From: Osedax fenrisi
Lineage: Eukaryota; Annelida; Polychaeta; Sabellida; Siboglinidae
Assembly (NCBI GenBank): GCA_964019155.1
Contig: OZ025244.1
Span: 3,388,435-3,452,434 of the forward strand
Reading direction: 5' to 3'
Length of the DNA stretch: 64,000 nt
The notes under the pieces are model-generated. The model saw only the letters and a program-made list of their open reading frames with translations, did no database searches and was not told the origin of the DNA. The position numbers and the translations under genes are program-made. Below are positions 23,131 through 40,177 of this stretch, one piece after another (the stretch's first letter is position 1; every line of letters starts with the position of its first letter).

Positions 23131-24696
23131 TAATAGTGCATTTTACAATTGACACTTTAAAAAATTTTACTTTTTATTTTTATCGCTTTTTTTAATTACT
23201 ATTATACAGATTATATACATTGTTTTTATATATTTAGGAAGATGAAGTGAATTTAATTACTTTAATTTATTTTAACTTTATTTATAATTAACTAATGATA
23301 CGAATTTGACTAATAATAACCGAATTCTGATAATAAATTAATGAAAATTATACTAATGATATTTGACTAAATATAATAAATTATTATTATTATCATAATT
23401 GATTGATTGATAATTTATTTAAGCAAATACATAGCCGAAAATATAATCAAAAGTATAAAGTATACATATTTGCTAACGATAACATACGTTATAGAAATAA
23501 ACAAATAATAATACGAAATTAAAAAATTAAAGAAATTAAAACGTTTTACAGTTACCGTAAAAATAAACGAAAAACAATCGAAAGTAGAAATAAATCATAT
23601 AGTAAAAATAAACGAAAAATGATCAAAATAGAAATAAAAGATAGCGTAAAATAATTGAAAATAGAAATAAAATACATTATTTTGTAAGTGGCATCGAAAT
23701 ATTCAATTTCTTCTTTAACTTTAAAGAATTCTTCTTATTTTTGTACCCTGTTTTAGTAATACATTATTAGTTATATAGTTTAATATTTAAATATTAAATT
23801 TTAAATATATTATAAACAGAACATGTTAAAAATCAAATAAACCAATACTAGAATAAAACAAATACTAGAATGAAACAAACAAATAATGTAATACTTACCT
23901 AAATCTGTAATAATAGTAGTTATACTTTATTAATTTTATATTTTAATTATATAATACATTTGAAACATATATATATATACAAACGGAACAAGTCACAAAT
24001 AAAATAAACCAATATACCTATACAAAAACAATTAATAACAAAACATACCAATAATATTACGAAACAAACAATATAATACTTATCACTATAATCTGAAATA
24101 ATAGAAAATTATTAATATTGTATTTTAGTAATATAATACATTTGAAACATATTTACAAAATATATATAAAACAAACATATAATACCGAACAAACAAAAAT
24201 AAAATAATACTTCCCACTTTATCTGTAATAATAATGAATTATTAATTTTATATTATAGTATATTTGAAATATAGATATAAAAAAACTGAATTTTCTATAA
24301 CAAAAATAAATTTATAACAAAATATAATACAGAAAAAACAAAGATAAAATAATACTTCCCACTTTATCTGTAATAATAATGAATTATTAATTTTATATTA
24401 TAATATATTTGAAATATAGATATAAAAACCCAAATTTTCTATAACAAAAACACATTAAAAAAAAAACCAGAAGAGATAATGCAATAATTAAGATACAAAA
24501 TGAAACATAAATCAATAAAAAATTATAAATTTCTGTTAAAAAAAAGTTGTTTGTCAAAACAGATTTTGTTTATTTTATTTTTAAAAGATGAAATATACAG
24601 CTTTTATTATATCATTATTTAATGAATTCCATATATTAACTGATCTATTATTAATTATATTTTTAATTGTATTATCATAATTATGTATTACATTTA

Positions 24697-25340
24697 ATGT
24701 TTACAATTACCTCTAGTTCTATAATTATTCGAAATGTTAAGAATATCGGATATATTTATATCTGTATAATTATTTAAAATTTTTAAAATTATAGTTAGAT
24801 CTATTTTTAATCTTCTAAGTTCAAGTGATTATAATTTAAAATTTAAATTTTTAACCAATCTCTCTATATATTATTTATAATTAATATTTGATGGATTTGT
24901 ATATCCTACGCATCTTGTAATTAATCGTCTAGTAAATAATCTTTGCACTCTTTCAATTTGGTCTATGAGACTACGAAATTTACTAACCTTTGAAAAAGGT
25001 GACCAAATTATGGATGCATATTCTAAAATTGGTCTGCAATAAATTGTATATGCATTTAATAATGTTATAGGGGATTTTGTAGTAATGCATCTAAAAATTG
25101 AATTAAAAAATAAGCAGTGGTGAAATGAAAGGTACAGTTCTAACGTATTTAGTAACTTATTTGTGATAAATAGAATTTTGTATCAAGTGGATATATAACA
25201 AAGAACAGCAACAGTCTAGTTCTACAATTATTCGAAATGTTAAGAATATCAGATATATTTATATCTGTATAAGTATTTAAATTTTAAAAATTGTGGTTAG
25301 ATCTATTTTTAATCATCTAGGTTCAAGTGATTCTAATTTT
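24697..25340 (-). repeat. Internal duplication in LINE copy 1
   Basis: A segment around 24713-24840 (containing TTATTCGAAATGTTAAGAAT) recurs at about 25213-25345. The two flank about 100 bp of unrelated sequence at 25112-25212. The other LINE copy at 59.4 kb has the segment once. This looks like a second truncated insertion or a rearrangement in the 3' half. Confidence 0.55.
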
Positions 25341-25800
25341 AAATATCCCATTCTCTGGATTTTATAGTAATGCATCTAAAAATTGAATACAAAGAAAAAT
25401 AAGCTTTTTTACAAATATAATCAATATGTTTATTATATAAAAGGTTATTTTCAAATATTATTCCTAAATCTTTATAAAAAGTAAATTTTCTAATTGCATA
25501 TTATTTATAAAATATTTTGATGGAGTTACCTTCACTAAAGTCATAACTGCACATTTAGATAATGAAAAATTTAATTGCCATTTATTTACCCATTGTGAAA
25601 ATAAATTTAAATTATTTTGTAAAAGAAATCTTTCACTCTCAGATGCGTAAGAAAAATATATTTTTGTATCATCAGCAAATAAATCAATATGAATTTTTGA
25701 AGAGAATATACTAGGAAGATCATTAATATATAATACAAATAAAATTGGACATAAAACTGATCCTTGTGGTACAGTATATAGTATCTAAGTATATAGTATC

Positions 25801-26237
25801 AGAGCCGTGGTAGAATCTGTTCTATTATACGGCTCTGAAACTTGGACCATAACTAAAAAACATGAGAAAAAACTTTTTGATGAAACTTACACAAGAATGT
25901 TGAGAGCCATATTAAATATATCATGGAAAGAGCATCCAAAAAATATTCGCCTTTACGGAAATATTCCACCACTAACAAGTATAATACGTATACGAAGAAC
26001 ACGTTTCGCAGGTCATTGTTATCGAAGTGAGGAAGAAATCGTAAAAGATGTTTTGTTGTGGACACCGAACCATGTTACAACAAAGATTGGACGATCCAGA
26101 AAAACCTATGTAAAACAGCTATGTGATGATACGGGACTGACGACTGAAGAACTGAAGACAGCTATGAAAGACAGGATGAAGTGGAAGAAAATTGTTGAAA
26201 GTGCTCGGGAAACTATCCCGATCCGGTAAGGTAAGGT
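25801..26237 (+). mobile_element. 5'-truncated RTE-like LINE inserted in LINE copy 1
   Basis: An open frame of 140 codons (25807-26229) begins MVESVLLYGSETWTITKKHE and includes YTRMLRAILNISWKEHPKNI, RRTRFAGHCYRSEEE, LLWTPNHV and GRSRKTYVKQLCDDTGL. This is the conserved C-terminal part of RTE-type proteins. It ends in GGTAAGGTAAGGTAA. ATATAGTATC flanks it (25791-25800 and 26239-26248), a 10-bp target duplication. The host LINE resumes on the right. Truncation removes the endonuclease and RT core, so it cannot move by itself. Confidence 0.75.
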
Positions 26238-29040
26238 AATATAGTATCCAGACTTTACAATAGAACTATTTGAAAAAGAATTTTCAACACGTGTTATTTG
26301 AGATCTATTCGATAAAAAATTATAAAACCATTTTATTATTTTATTAGATATACGGTATGAAAATCTTTTGCAAAATCAATATATATTATATCTACACTTT
26401 TTTTATTATTCAATTCATTATACCAACATTTTAAACATTTTGTTAATTGTAATTCTGTGGATTTTCCACTTATAAAACAATATTGATATTTTGTAAATAA
26501 ATTATTAGATTTTAAATAAAAAAATAATTATTTAGAAATAATACGTTATAATACTCTACACATTACACATGTTATTGAAATAGGCCTATAGTTATTTGAA
26601 TTTGATGGTTCACCCTTTTTTAAAATTGGTGTGATTATAGATTTTTTCCAAATTTTCGGTATATTACCCGATAATAAAGATGAATTAAAAATAATATATA
26701 AAGGCCTACACAATTCATTAGATAATGATTTTAACATAGAAGATGGTATCCCATCAGTTCCGAAAGTATGTATAATTTGTAATCTATTTAAAAATATTTT
26801 AATTATTTCAAGATTTAAATCAATATTATCAAATTTTTGTTTAGTTAAATTATAAAATTAGGGTAAATTTCCATTATAATTTTGTTGAATTGAACTAAAA
26901 TATGAATTTAACGTATTTGTTTTGTCGAGATCTGAAAATAAAATATTATTATTTGATATATCAATTAGAGGAGATACTCCAGATTTTAAATTTTGTCTTT
27001 TTTTCATAAATTTATAAAACTTTAATTAATTTTTTGAATAAATTGCATTAATCCCTCTTTTAAAATTTAAAGATTCTAATTATTTGGATAATTTTTTTTT
27101 TGCTTCTATCCAATTATATTTATATTGTAAATTAGTTTTAGATTTTCGAAATACATTTTTTACTTGCTTCTTTAATTTCAATATATTCTTCGGAAGTAGG
27201 TACCTGTTTTATTGTATTATTTATATTATGAATATGTGATATAAATAATTTATTTAGAACAGTATTAAAATATTCTACTTTTTGATCGATATTATAATCA
27301 TTTGAATTTAGAAATTCCCAATTAAATCTAGAAAGATGATATTTAATCAATTTTATATTAGCATTATTGAAATCAAAATTGTTTGATTTTAAAATCTGTT
27401 TACGTGGGTATTTTTCAATATTTACATTAAATGAAACAGAATAGTGGTCACTTATATTTTTGTATAATCAGAAATAGTCTCCAATATTTATATTAGATAG
27501 TAATTGTTTTTCATTATTAAAAAGTAAATCAATTATATTATTATTACGAGTTGGCTTATTTATTAATTGTGAAAATTAATTTTTAATAATCGAATCGTAA
27601 AGTAATGCATAACTTTTTGGGTAACTAGGAAATGTATATTCTTTCCAATTAAAATTTGGTAAATTAAAATCTCCTATAATTATTGATGAATTATAATTTT
27701 GTTGGGTTATATCAAATAATTTACATATCTGTTCATGAGATACTTCATTACAATTTGGAGGTCTATAAATACATATAATATTAAATGGAATTTTTGAATT
27801 AATTTTTAAATGTATATATTGAACATCTATGTGTGAAATAAAATTTCTTACAGGACATAAACTAGATTTACAAAATATCGCAACACCTCCTCGATGAATT
27901 AATTTATCGTATCTAAATAGTGTATAATTTTTTCCACCGAAATATAGAGAATCTCTACCATCTACCGTTAATAATGTTTCAACTAAACATATAATGTCAT
28001 ATTTATCAGATTAAAGTAAAAATTCTAAAAAATTCATTTTATTTCTAATACTACGAACATTAGCATAATATATATTTAAATTGTTATTTTTAATATTTTC
28101 ATCTTTATTGCCGGTTAGTCATCTAAAACCTGTGGTTTTATTTTTATTTTTTATTAATAATGGAATTTTTATAAGTAATATATGACAATTTCCATACACT
28201 AAAATTATCTTCACCAATTGACATATTCCAGTCAATTTTATTATTTATAATATATCTTAATTCATAGGAACTACTTCTAGAATTATAAATACATTTGATA
28301 ATTTTTTTACTTTTACTTTTAATTTATTTTTAATGGTTTTAATGATTTATTCTACATGGTATACTATCTGATGCCGTTCTAGTGATATGTCATCTAGAGA
28401 TGTTCTAATGAATGAATTTTGTAGATCTCTCAATTTACATAATCGGTTAACATTTACAAAAATACAATACTTTTTTTTGAGACCACATTATCTAAAATTA
28501 ATTTTAATTTATTAAATGATAATTGAACTATTGATAATACACACGATTTATTAATATCTACTGTTTTACAAATAATATTTACTAAGTATTTAAAGAAATT
28601 AGTTTTATTATTATTAGGAATATTTATATTGTGAATAATTATTTCATTTTGCTATCTATATTATTTTTAATAATATTTACTGATTTTACCAAATTGTCAG
28701 TATAAGTATCAGAAGGAGTTAGAGTAGAGGTTATATTAGCGGTTACATTAGCGTATGATTTTTTAACAACAATCATATCACTTATTTCAGTGATTTTTTA
28801 TAATAACATATTTAATTTTGTTTCTGTGCTATTTATTAAAGTATTAATATTACTATTATCAATAATAGTAGACGATGGTAATGAGTTATTTAAACTAGGT
28901 AGATTTATTGGTGTATTATCATTATTATTATTTATATATGTATTACATTTAAATGTAAAATTTGGTGATCTAAATAACTGAATAGCATATTTTTGTGGTG
29001 ATTTATTAGACCAATTTGTTTTCATAATTTTTGCTTTATA

Positions 29041-32698
<3,658 letters not shown>

Positions 32699-32885
32699 TA
32701 AATTAATATTATATAATTACATTAGTTATTGTGATTTATATCAGATAAATCTGATAGTATTATTATTATATATTTATATATAACAGCTTATTTCTAATTG
32801 ACATTAACTTAACACATTTGTAAATAAATAATAATTTATTATTACATTATTTTAGCTCTGCTAGATGCAGTGGGTTAGTATCATA

Positions 32886-32988
<103 letters not shown>

Positions 32989-33244
32989 AATATAATATAT
33001 TAAATAAGCATAATATTATTCGAACGTATTTAAATAACATATATTTGAAATGTTAATATTTGTATTTCTCATAAATATTACTATTAAAATCTATTATGAT
33101 AATTATTAAATATATATATATTTATATTTAATACATTTCACAAATTGTATTATCTATATATTATAATAATAAATATATAATTATTTAGATTAATTAACTG
33201 GAATATATTTATATAACATTTTATATTATAAGTTATAATAGTCA

Positions 33245-35335
33245 ATATCAATATCACTGTACAGTGTACAGTAAGGTTGCCCGTTATTGAAAGTTTTGCT
33301 AGCTCGTAAAATGTCATAATAAACATATTTGTGAAGTTTCATCAACAAATATTTAATATTGATAAAGCAAAAGCACTTTAACGAAATAATGAAATAATGA
33401 AATATTTGCATTTAATTTATAATGTAAATTCTATAAATAGAAATGTGTCTTATATAGTTTATAGTTGTGCAAGTGAGCATTGTACAACAAATAAAATATT
33501 TGGTAAATACGTGTATAAATATATTATAATATTAATAAAGTCATTTATTGTATAAGTATATGCTATTTTTTTATCAATACTTATAATTTTATATTCATAT
33601 AATGATGATAGACATATATTATATAATTTTTTTTTTATTATTCCATTGATAATTTTTTTTTTCGATTTAGAAAAAATGTAAAAATTAAATTAAAATTTCC
33701 GTGGATCGATTTAATTATTTAAAAAAAAATTGTTTAATATTTTTAAGGAGGTATTTATTATTTGTATTATACATATGCTAAAAGACTATTTTTACTTGTA
33801 AACATTTTTTTTCTTCATATATCTGTAATTTAAATTTTTTCATAATTTGTCAATGTAAATTACTATCTATGTTTAAATGTGGTTTTGCTTTCTGAATTTT
33901 TTTAGGTTTTCAATTATTATTTTTTTTATTATAACTTGAATGAGTAAAAGAAGTTATTCTGAGCGAGATGGCACTTTTATATGAAGGGAACCAAACAGTT
34001 ACAAAACGGGCTACCCTACTGTACATTGTACAGTAGGGTAAACCGTTTTTAAAAGTTTTGCCACAACATGTTTCTTTGTTAAAATACTCAATAAAATTCA
34101 TTTATTATATAAGTATATGCTATTTTTATATTATACTTATAATTTCATAATCATATAATGATGATATACATATATAATATGCCATTTTTTTTTATTATTT
34201 CAATTTTATTTTTCGATTTAGTAAAAAAATTAAAAAAAATTAAAATGTCCGTTAGATCGTTTTAATAATTTTTTTTAAAATTTTAAGACATTTTTTAAGT
34301 GTAGGCGCTGGAGTTAAAATGTGTTAAATAATTTAATTTTACCAATATTTTTTATTATGTATTATCCAAGTTCTGTATTCTATTTATAATATCCTAAAAT
34401 ATTTTTTAATATTTTTGAGTATTTCTATCAATATAAAGTGTTTTAGGAGTAATAAATTTATAAATATATTTTGTATTTATGTAAATACTTGTAATATGTA
34501 ATCTTATATTATGATTTATTAGAATAATCGTTTAATTTAAAAATTTTTAGATTTATTTTAGCATAGATCATAGATTAAATAACATTAAATAAATAAATAA
34601 ATCTTGTGTTATATATTTGTTTTTATATTGTATATTTTATATAGTTGCATATTTGTACATATTATCTATGATTATTTATGTAAAAACTTTGAATGTCATT
34701 TTCTCCAGTTTTTACTTTTTCACTTAGTACCACATGTAAATGCCTACTACTTTTTTAATTTATATTATTTTTATCTGAAATTTTTACTGTAAATGTATAA
34801 AATATAAATCGATATAAATAAATCTTGATGTTATATTATATTTTATATTAATTAAATAAATAATGATTATGTATGATTATGTAATATATTTATAATAACA
34901 AATATTCATCGTTTTTAAACTGTTTTATTTCATAGTTTATTATATTTATGAAATTAATTTATATAGATGAATTTGGATAGTATCTATTGAATAAAAAAAA
35001 AAGTATATAATTATCTTTATTAATTTTTTATCCCATGAATGTTTTTATATACTACATATACTAAAAGGCAATTTTTAATTGTAAAAAGTTTTTCCTTTCA
35101 CATATCTGTAATTTAATTTTTTTTCGTAATTTTCAATGTAAATTCCTATCTTTTTAAAATATTGTTTATAAACTATAGCTTTCAGAATTTTTGTCGGTTT
35201 TCAATTATTATTTTTGTATTATATCTAGAATGATTAAGAGGAGTTATTTCGAGTTAGTTGACACTTTTCTATGAAGGGAACTAAAAAAGTTACATTAACA
35301 GTCTCTCCTACTTTACAGTGTACAACAAAGTATAT
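33245..35335 (+). repeat. Diverged duplicated block marked by CTGTACA palindromes
   Basis: Palindromes ACTGTACA-G-TGTACAGT (about 33256-33272) and CTACTGTACATTGTACAGTA (core of a 29-bp perfect palindrome, 34012-34040), plus a decayed TTTACAGTGTACAA (about 35310), recur. Flanking text is shared: AAAGTTTTG right of the first two, and TATGAAGGGAACC/AACTA left of the last two (33980, 35270). Segments at 33545-33700 and 34105-34260 are also similar (TATATGCTATTTTT; CATATAATGATGATA; TTTCGATTTAG). It looks like two to three diverged units of an unknown repeat in intron 1 of G3. Confidence 0.55.
34300..35010. other. Region without recognised gene
   Basis: T-rich sequence inside the duplicated block, with no coding motifs. 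A short hydrophobic open frame (34604-34792) is Tyr/Phe/Ile-rich as expected from composition. Confidence 0.35.
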
Positions 35336-35355
35336 TTAATATTATACTTGTGTGT

Positions 35356-35357
<2 letters not shown>

Positions 35358-35399
<42 letters not shown>
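35358..35399. repeat. (TA)n microsatellite before G3 exon 2
   Basis: Pure TA tract ending 60 bp upstream of the exon 2 start. Confidence 0.8.
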
Positions 35400-35402
<3 letters not shown>

Positions 35403-35458
35403 TATATTATATATTAGTGATTTATGTTTTACATTTGCATTTATAAATTCATTTTTAG

Positions 35459-36552
35459 AAGCGTATAATATAGATTACATACTGATCGGAGTGGGGTTGC
35501 TATTTGTAGGTTTCGGAATCATAGCTTATCTAACACGAACTACTACTAAAGGTGACACTATATACATATACATATATATATATATATATTTATTTAGATA
35601 TATTCTATGTTTTCCGCCTTATTTCGGATCTATAGATTAATTATGATTAACAACTTTCCGAATATCCATTACCATATTTTGTGATGATATTCAGCTTTTT
35701 TTTTACACTATAAATATGTATTCATTATATATATATATATATATATATATTATATTTATTATTCATACACATATTTCCATTATACCATAACCTCTGAATT
35801 AATCGAGTATACACACACTTAATAAGACTATGGCTCCTCTCTAATATACTACTATTATTAAATGCACCAATGACTACCAACCTAATAATATATATATATA
35901 TATTTCTTCTTTTCGATTTTTAAATCTAAACCACATCGTTATATGTTACTTCAATTCTCACAAAATTGAGGACTTTTTTTTATGACAATTATCATTTAGA
36001 AATCATATTACCACGTAAACAAACTTATACTTATCCTGAATAAAGAACATCAGGAAATCGCTTAAAAAATCCCTTTATTTTTACATTGAATTTGTAACCC
36101 CTCAATCGAGAAAGAGTATGAATACACCTCAGTTAATGATGATCCTTCAGAATCGTCTAATTTCTTCACTATGCACGCACAATGTACACGTCTACGATAA
36201 TTGTCTACCTATTCCTATTAGCCGCTAATTATTGCGCACTACTTTATGTATGAATTGCATGCATTATGCACCGTAATAATGTCTAACTTATTAGCTCTTA
36301 TATTACATATATTCAGAGCTGGGCACGATACTCAAAAAATGTATAATAGATACAATTACAATTACACACTTTTTTCTTATAATAGATACAAATACAATTA
36401 CTTTAAAAAAAATAATAGTAGATACAATTACAAATACAGAATTTTCTTAGTAGATACATCTTAGTAGATACAAATACATTATAATTATTTAACATATATA
36501 TAAACATATAGATTTATAAATTATATAGATATATATTATATCATATAATATA

Positions 36553-36588
<36 letters not shown>

Positions 36589-39500
36589 TCGATGTCGAAT
36601 TTGATAGTACATATCAAGGTACATTACACGGAATAATATCCCGAAATGTTTTCTAGAAAGTGATTGTCTAGCAAGTTGTAGTGGGACCCCTTTTAAGTTA
36701 CTATATTTCCCGAAAATTGTCAGAAAGTAATGGGATAACTCACTACATTCTCCTTAATTTATCAGCTTCCTTCTATACCCTTGACCATAATATCCTTATA
36801 AATGGACTATCCTCTATCGGAATATGTGGTACTTCACTCGATTGGTTCATCTCATACCTAACTGGTCATTTTTTTTAACAATTTAGCATAAATTCACTAA
36901 TTTCTAAACCTCGTAAAGTTACTCATGGAGTACCTCAAGGTCTGTTCTTGATCCACTCCTATTCAATATCAATCTACTTCCCTTATTTAAAATTATTGAC
37001 AAATACCCCCACTATAGATCTATAGTCGACTATCACTCGTATACAGATGACATATTACACTGTAGATTGATAGACCCTAACAATGCAATACATTTACTTA
37101 ACAACTGTATTAGGTAGGGGAAAGTCCCCGATTACCGACCCCCTCCTAATACCGACCACCTCTCGTATCTCAATAATTATAAGAGATATCAAAAAATACA
37201 TGAACTGTTAGTAATTTAATGATAATTATGAAAACGTATTTTGTTTTTAAAAATATTTGATCTTACAATTGTTATTTGATAAAATGTAATATTCTGTTTT
37301 ATTTTTTTTAATATTTGAATAATAACTTTTTTTAAATCATTGTAAATACTTTATTAATTAAAAGAAAACTTGATTTTGTACATAATATTGTAGAACAATA
37401 ACATTTTTATTACTATTATAAAAAATAATTGAATTTGAATAACTATTAACCAATATATCTTAATTATAGCAACCCATATTATTTTCATATTACCGACCCC
37501 CTAAATTACCCTAATACCGACCCCATGTGATTTATAATATCCAATCAAAATAGATTCGTATTTTACTTTAAAATATGTCATAAGTTGTTTATGTATCATT
37601 GATATAGATTTAGGATTCATAATTCCAGTTGATTATATACATACTGATTAATAAATAAATATTAAATAATAATATACAATATTTTAATATAATTACTATA
37701 AAGTTTAAATTTAAATTTAATATTACTATTAAAACATAAATTCAATAAAAAATAAATTACGTCATGTTATAATTAATTATAGTTATGTATATCTACTATT
37801 TTTATTGGATATTATAATACTACAATTATTTATACTAAGATTATTTTAGGGGGTCGGCAAAAGGGGAAGGGGGTCGGTATTAGGCACATGTATCCGATTA
37901 CCGACCCCCCTGTTTATTCTTGTAAATATAATTATATCAAAAATTTATAATAGCCATTCATTGCCATAATATTACCCTAATTAGAAAATTTCAATTACAT
38001 ATATTTAATATTGAATAAGTTATTACAAATAATCATTTAGGGGTCGGTAATCAGGGACTTTCCCCTATAGGGGACTCTATCGGGACCCTATCTGGGACTT
38101 TCCCCTACACCTACTGATATACATAACAGGCTCACCAACAACTCCTTATCACTAAACTGTCTTAAAACTGAATCATTGCATATTAAAACATCTACTACTA
38201 TATTCCTTCCACCACAAATTACCATTAACAATTTGAGTATTTATTATGCTAATAAAGTAAAAACTCTTGGTATATTAATCGACCCAACACTAAAATTTCA
38301 CATTCCGACTAAATCACTATCACAGTCAATTAACTACATACTACAAAACTTATGAACAATAATACCCTTCATTAATTTTAATACTGCAATCTTCTCGCTA
38401 CATCCCTCATTCTACCCCACATTTATTACTATATTTCCTATCCCTATAGGGACATATATTTACTGAATGAATATTTATTTACTGAATATATGCCTCCTCA
38501 CAATCTAATAAATAAATGCCTTCAAAATACAGCTATCAGATTTATATATTTTTCAACATAGATAAACATTCCAGACAACCTATCTCCTCTAAGAACCAAC
38601 TTAAATTGGCTGCCAATAAAATCCAGTATAATTTATAATATTTCACTCATCATACATTTATCTACTCACTATAACACACCAGACTATCTCGCCAACTTAC
38701 TAACTTCACAACATAACTATTTACAACAACAAAAATAAACAAATTCAAATTAAAAACTCCAGTTCTATCATATTTAACATCTGCCCAACATAAATCTTTC
38801 TCCGTCCATGCTCGTAAAATCTGGAATGATCTACTTCACCATATCCGGTCAATTAACTCAACTGTAATACTCAATTTAAATCTCAAAACATGCCGTTTTC
38901 TCAATAAATACATTAAAAAGCACGTCCGAAAACTTCCATAAAGTAGTTGATGGAAGTGCTTAAACGAATTAGGTAACTGGTAACAAGTAACTCAAATTAT
39001 AGTTAACTTACTAGAAAATAACTTTCTAGCAAACATTTCAGGACATTATTTCCGGAAAAACTGGTTGTGGGATACCCCTTTTAAATGGACATATTAAATA
39101 TGTACACCTTATAACATGTATTTCAATAGATGATATAGAATAAATTTGTTGAAATTTAATGACATTTAATGATACCAACGATACATCTTTTAGTGTATAC
39201 ATTGGTTGTACACACGCTGGTATACCAGTGTTTATTTCATCTGAAATTATACTATGAGCCATTACATACTATAGAGAAATATACATTATTACAATATACT
39301 ATTTTTCAACTAAAAATAATCAGTGACCTTTACTTTCGAATGTTAAACATGAATATAGTAAATTATCAAATATACAAAAAATAAATTATTAATATATTAT
39401 TAATTATTATTATTTAGAATTATCATATTTATTAAAATGATTTTATATTTCTATATAATATATAATTTTGAATTATAAATCAATTATTATATAAAATATA

Positions 39501-40125
39501 TTATCAAAATATTGTCTTTGTTTTCAATAAATGTATATAATGGTTTTTGAGAATAAATCACTATATAATTGATATATCATAATTGTTAACAATGAATTAA
39601 TTTCAATATTAACAAAAGATATTTTATTAAAATATATATATATTACAATTAATTTATAAAATGATATTATAAAATACTGATATAAAATAAATATAATAAC
39701 CAAATGATATGATATAATAAAATGTATCTGTTTAAATAATTGTCTTAGTAGATACGTATCGTAGCTACTATTTATGACTAATAGATACGATTACAAATAC
39801 TTTTGTAATTTTTATAATAGATACAAATACAAATACAAATGTATCTACGATACTGATTTTTTGCCTTAATAGATACTTTATCGGCGATACTGCCCAGCTC
39901 TGCATATATTACATACATCAGATGAATATATCGAATAACCTACCTAATCTATATTTATATATGATCTATATGTTTTCTAGCTAACAACATGGTCATCTAC
40001 TTTCTACAAGAATTTGATTAACATCTTAAAGCTAGATAGTTTATAAGTTCGGGTCCTATGGGACTAGTTTAATCCATGTAATTCCCCTCCCATTAACACT
40101 CGCTCAATATATACTAAATTCTCAA

Positions 40126-40177
<52 letters not shown>

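Larger units (their letters stand above)
23385..29033 (-). mobile_element. Near-full-length LINE, copy 1 of the TAA-flanked family (broken)
   Basis: Minus strand, 5' to 3': an N-terminal frame from 29025 (MKTNWSNKSPQKYAIQLF); an APE-type endonuclease in pieces (IIGDFNLPNFNWKEY near 27660; ISDHYSVSF near 27440); RT entry KGEPSNSNNYRPISIT (near 26590); a catalytic FADDT region near 25680; C-terminal parts to about 24500; a 3' UTR with tandem repeats; and the tip at 23394. It is interrupted by an RTE-like insertion (25801-26237), by a local duplication near 25085-25340, and by stops. The 3' half is nearly the same as the plus-strand copy at 57653-60810. The 5' end abuts the (TTA)n tail of the next LINE. 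Confidence 0.8.
36314..39902. mobile_element. hAT-like element with 8-bp target duplication
   Basis: The left end is CAGAGCTGGGCACGATAC. The right end reads GCGATACTGCCCAGCTCTG, giving a 12-bp terminal inverted repeat CAGAGCTGGGCA. CATATATT is duplicated exactly (36306-36313 and 39903-39910). Both sides carry subterminal ATAGATACAAATACAATTAC-type repeats (36340-36475; 39745-39880). The 8-bp duplication, CAG start and subterminal repeats fit hAT. No transposase was recognised. The interior is taken up by a decayed LINE (36690-38945) that contains element B copy 2. The whole nest sits in intron 2 of G3. Confidence 0.75.
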
